DNA from: Planctomycetota bacterium
GTDB taxonomy: Bacteria; Planctomycetota; Phycisphaerae; WQYP01
Direction of reading: 5' to 3'
Length of the DNA: 5,421 nucleotides
NCBI GenBank assembly: GCA_021826605.1
Contig: JAKAZF010000236.1
Location: 1 to 5,421 of the forward strand
Shown here: positions 3,195-5,421 of the stretch, one piece after another
Layout of the letters: every line of letters begins with the position of its first letter
How positions within the stretch are numbered: the stretch's first letter is position 1
Made by a program: the position numbers and the translations under genes
Notes under the pieces: generated by a model
What the model saw: the letters and a program-made list of their open reading frames with translations, nothing else
Told to the model about the DNA's origin: nothing
Database searches by the model: none

Positions 3195-5421
3195 AAACAG
3201 AAATTGTGAGCGGTAAAGAATACTGGCGCAGCCTGGATGAACTGGCGGATACGCCGGAATTTCGGCAGTTTGTGGACCGTGAATTCACATCCCATGCTTC
3301 GGAATTTCTGAATTCCAATCGCCGGCGATTTCTTAAAATCATGGGAGCCTCCTTTGCCCTGGCCGGTCTGGCGGGTTGCCGCTGGCCCATGGAAACGTTG
3401 GCTCCGTATGCGCATCGCCCGGCCAATCGTGATCCTGGCACGCCCGTGCAATACACCACAGCCATGGAGCTTGGCGGTGTGGCCCAGGGCATGCTGGTAA
3501 CCAGTGTGGATGGCCGGCCCATTAAAGTGGATGGCAATCCCAAGCATGTATTAAACCGCGGCGGCAGCGATGCGTATGGCCAGGCCAGCGTGTTGAATGT
3601 CTATGATCCCGATCGCAGCCGCTCGGTTTTGCACCGTGACGCTCAGGGGAAAGCCGTTAATTCCAATTGGGCCACCTTTGAGGCCTTCTGGAAGGAGCAG
3701 TTGGCGAATTTCAAAAAGAACGGTGGCAAAGGCCTGGCGGTGCTTTCCGGCACGTCGTGTTCGCCGAGTCTGGCGGATATGCAACAACGGCTGGCCAAAG
3801 CGTTGCCGGCTTCCCAGTGGTTTGAATATGAGTCGATCTCGGATGACGCCGGGCGCGAAGGTTTGCGTATGGTATTTGGGCAGCCCGCGCGGGCGGTGCC
3901 CGATCTTTCCGCCGCCCAGGTGATCGTCTCGTTTGATCAGGATTTTTTTGTCGGTGATCCGCTGGCGGTAAAGCTTGGACGTGATTTTGCCAAGGGCCGG
4001 CAATTAACCAACCCGGAAAACGGACAAAATGCCACCTCCATGAATCGCCTTTACGTGGTGGAATCCACGTTTACGATGACCGGCTCGATGGCGGAAAACG
4101 CCCGGCATCGCATTCCCGTTCCCGCCAAAGATGTTCCCGCGGTGGCATGTATGCTGGCGGCTGAACTGAAAAAGCAGGGACTGGCTCTTGGTGTTGAAAT
4201 TCCAACGCCGGGGAATGTGAATATCGGCCACGGCAGTCGAACGCTGGAAGTCATGGCCGCCGACCTGCTGGCCAACAAGGGGCGTTCGGTACTCGTGGCA
4301 GGTGCCAATCAACCCCCTGAATTGCACGGCTTGATTGCCGCGATCAATGATGCTCTGGGCAATACGGGCCGCACGGTTACGTATTATCCGGTAATGAATC
4401 CCGGTCGTCCCACGCACCTCAATGCAATCAAGGCTCTGGCCGCCGCGATTGAGAAAAAAGAAATTTCCGCTCTGTTGATTCTGGGCGGCAATCCGGTGTA
4501 TACCGCCCCGGCGGATATTGATTTCGCGAAGCTGCTAAGCTCCGTGCCGCTGTCGGTGCATTTGGCCAATTATGTTGATGAAACCTCCGCGCTTTGCACA
4601 TGGCATTTGCCGGAATGTCATTATCTGGAAAATTGGGGCGACGCCCGGACCTTTGATATGTCCGTAAGCATTGTTCAACCGTTGATCCAACCGATTTTCG
4701 GCGGGCGCAGCGCTGTGGAAGTCATGGCATTAGCCATTGGGGACCCGTTGCAAAAAGCCTATGACATTGTGCAGCGGACACTGGATATTAAATCCACCGA
4801 TTGGCGCTGGAAAAAAGCTCTCTTCGACGGCTACGTTGAAAAAACCGCCTGGCAGCCGCTGCACCTGGCCATTTCCGCCGGTAATCTCAATGGCGCGTTG
4901 GCCAAGCTTGTTGCCAAAAACGCCGGGGTGAAACTGGATCACAAAAACCTGGAAGTGGTATTCCGTACCGATTCCAAGGTATTTGACGGCAGATTTGCCA
5001 ACAACGGCTGGCTTCAGGAACTGCCGGATCCGATGACCCGTCTGACCTGGGATAATGCCGCGCTGATTAATCCCAAAACCGGCCTGGCCATGGGCTTAAA
5101 TAGGCATAAGAGCCAGATTATCCGCTTGAAAGTCGGCGGACGTGAACTGGATATCGCCACATACATGATGCCGGGCCAGCCGGAAAATTCCATTTCCATC
5201 TCGCTGGGCTATGGCCGCACGCACAGCGGCAATGTTGGCAACGCAGCGGGCTTTAACGCCGGTGCTTTACGCACCACGCAGGCCATGAACATGCTCTCGG
5301 GCGTGAGTATGGAAGCAACCGCAACGACGTATGAACTGGCCACAACGCAGGATCATTTTGTCATCAGCACCATCGGTGAACGAGCCATCGCGGCGCGGGT
5401 GCCGGATCTGATTCATCAGGG
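3182..5421 (+). CDS. actB: Alternative complex III subunit ActB, molybdopterin-oxidoreductase-like, partial at the 3' end
   Basis: The frame is open from ATG 3182 to the window end (746 codons). The N-terminus, containing YWRSLDELADTPEFRQF (residues 14-30), is the conserved ActB start. A Tat signal follows, N46-R47-R48-R49-F50-L51-K52, with a hydrophobic stretch ending in LAGC (63-66). This fits twin-arginine export and also a lipobox with C66 as lipid-bearing Cys. The B1 domain resembles bis-molybdopterin enzymes: VDGRPIKVDGNPKH (109-122), QASVLNVYDPDRS (134-146), HLPECHYLENWGDAR (475-489) and TTQDHF (721-726). It has no CxxCxxxC cluster motif and only scattered Cys (193, 323, 472, 479), as expected because B1 in this family carries no cofactor. 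The C-terminal ferredoxin-like domain, with three [4Fe-4S] and one [3Fe-4S] cluster in known ActB, would lie past the edge, since the full protein is usually about 1000 residues. No frameshift is seen. The start lies 13 bases inside actA, so the two are probably translationally coupled, and ActC-F should follow. Confidence 0.95.
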   Translation, partial: MPPLKTEIVSGKEYWRSLDELADTPEFRQFVDREFTSHASEFLNSNRRRFLKIMGASFALAGLAGCRWPMETLAPYAHRPANRDPGTPVQYTTAMELGGVAQGMLVTSVDGRPIKVDGNPKHVLNRGGSDAYGQASVLNVYDPDRSRSVLHRDAQGKAVNSNWATFEAFWKEQLANFKKNGGKGLAVLSGTSCSPSLADMQQRLAKALPASQWFEYESISDDAGREGLRMVFGQPARAVPDLSAAQVIVSFDQDFFVGDPLAVKLGRDFAKGRQLTNPENGQNATSMNRLYVVESTFTMTGSMAENARHRIPVPAKDVPAVACMLAAELKKQGLALGVEIPTPGNVNIGHGSRTLEVMAADLLANKGRSVLVAGANQPPELHGLIAAINDALGNTGRTVTYYPVMNPGRPTHLNAIKALAAAIEKKEISALLILGGNPVYTAPADIDFAKLLSSVPLSVHLANYVDETSALCTWHLPECHYLENWGDARTFDMSVSIVQPLIQPIFGGRSAVEVMALAIGDPLQKAYDIVQRTLDIKSTDWRWKKALFDGYVEKTAWQPLHLAISAGNLNGALAKLVAKNAGVKLDHKNLEVVFRTDSKVFDGRFANNGWLQELPDPMTRLTWDNAALINPKTGLAMGLNRHKSQIIRLKVGGRELDIATYMMPGQPENSISISLGYGRTHSGNVGNAAGFNAGALRTTQAMNMLSGVSMEATATTYELATTQDHFVISTIGERAIAARVPDLIHQ

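Noticed and set aside
3130..4569. Several minus-strand ORFs opposite actA/actB (for example 3140-3547, 3551-4003, 4004-4417)
   Set aside because: All are antisense to well-conserved act coding sequence and show no domains of their own.
1..5421. CRISPR arrays, tRNA or rRNA genes, insertion sequences, phage genes
   Set aside because: No regularly spaced repeats, cloverleaf-like sequence, transposase-like protein or terminal inverted repeats were seen.

Overview
The window reads as bacterial chromosomal DNA of moderately high GC content. It most likely comes from a Planctomycetes/Verrucomicrobia-type lineage or another group that respires through alternative complex III (ACIII). That placement is an inference from the style of the ActA and ActB proteins and from the Tat/lipoprotein and secreted-protein content; no rRNA or other phylogenetic marker is present.

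Left part (1-1920), all on the minus strand and read leftward. From its upstream end it holds: (i) a secreted protein of unknown function (1243-1920), with a short basic protein (991-1212) 30 bases behind it; (ii) after a 172-base gap, a two-gene module (239-818) made of a 63-residue protein overlapped over 59 bases by a 148-residue minimal nucleotidyltransferase of the AbiEii/MNT-like superfamily, which looks like a toxin-antitoxin or defence-type pair; (iii) 48 bases further on, the first 63 codons of a membrane-anchored or secreted protein (1-190) that runs off the left edge.

Middle part (1921-2465): 545 bases without a convincing gene, lying between two divergent units. It holds a good sigma70-like promoter facing right (TTGACG-17-TACTAT), a weak promoter facing left, two short direct repeats and two small hairpins in the presumed leader of the right-hand operon.

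Right part (2466-5421), plus strand: the start of an alternative complex III operon. actA encodes a membrane-anchored pentaheme cytochrome c. actB follows with a 13-base overlap and encodes the large Tat-exported, molybdopterin-oxidoreductase-like subunit. Only 746 codons of actB are in the window, so its C-terminal iron-sulfur domain and the expected actC-F genes lie beyond the right edge. Together the Act proteins would oxidise quinol and pass electrons to a periplasmic acceptor or directly to a terminal oxidase, replacing cytochrome bc1.

I do not see a clearly new system. The points most worth a second look are the nucleotidyltransferase pair, with its dual-coded overlap and a probable Asp-to-Asn change at the third catalytic acid; the secreted protein with its small partner; and the long structured leader of the act operon.
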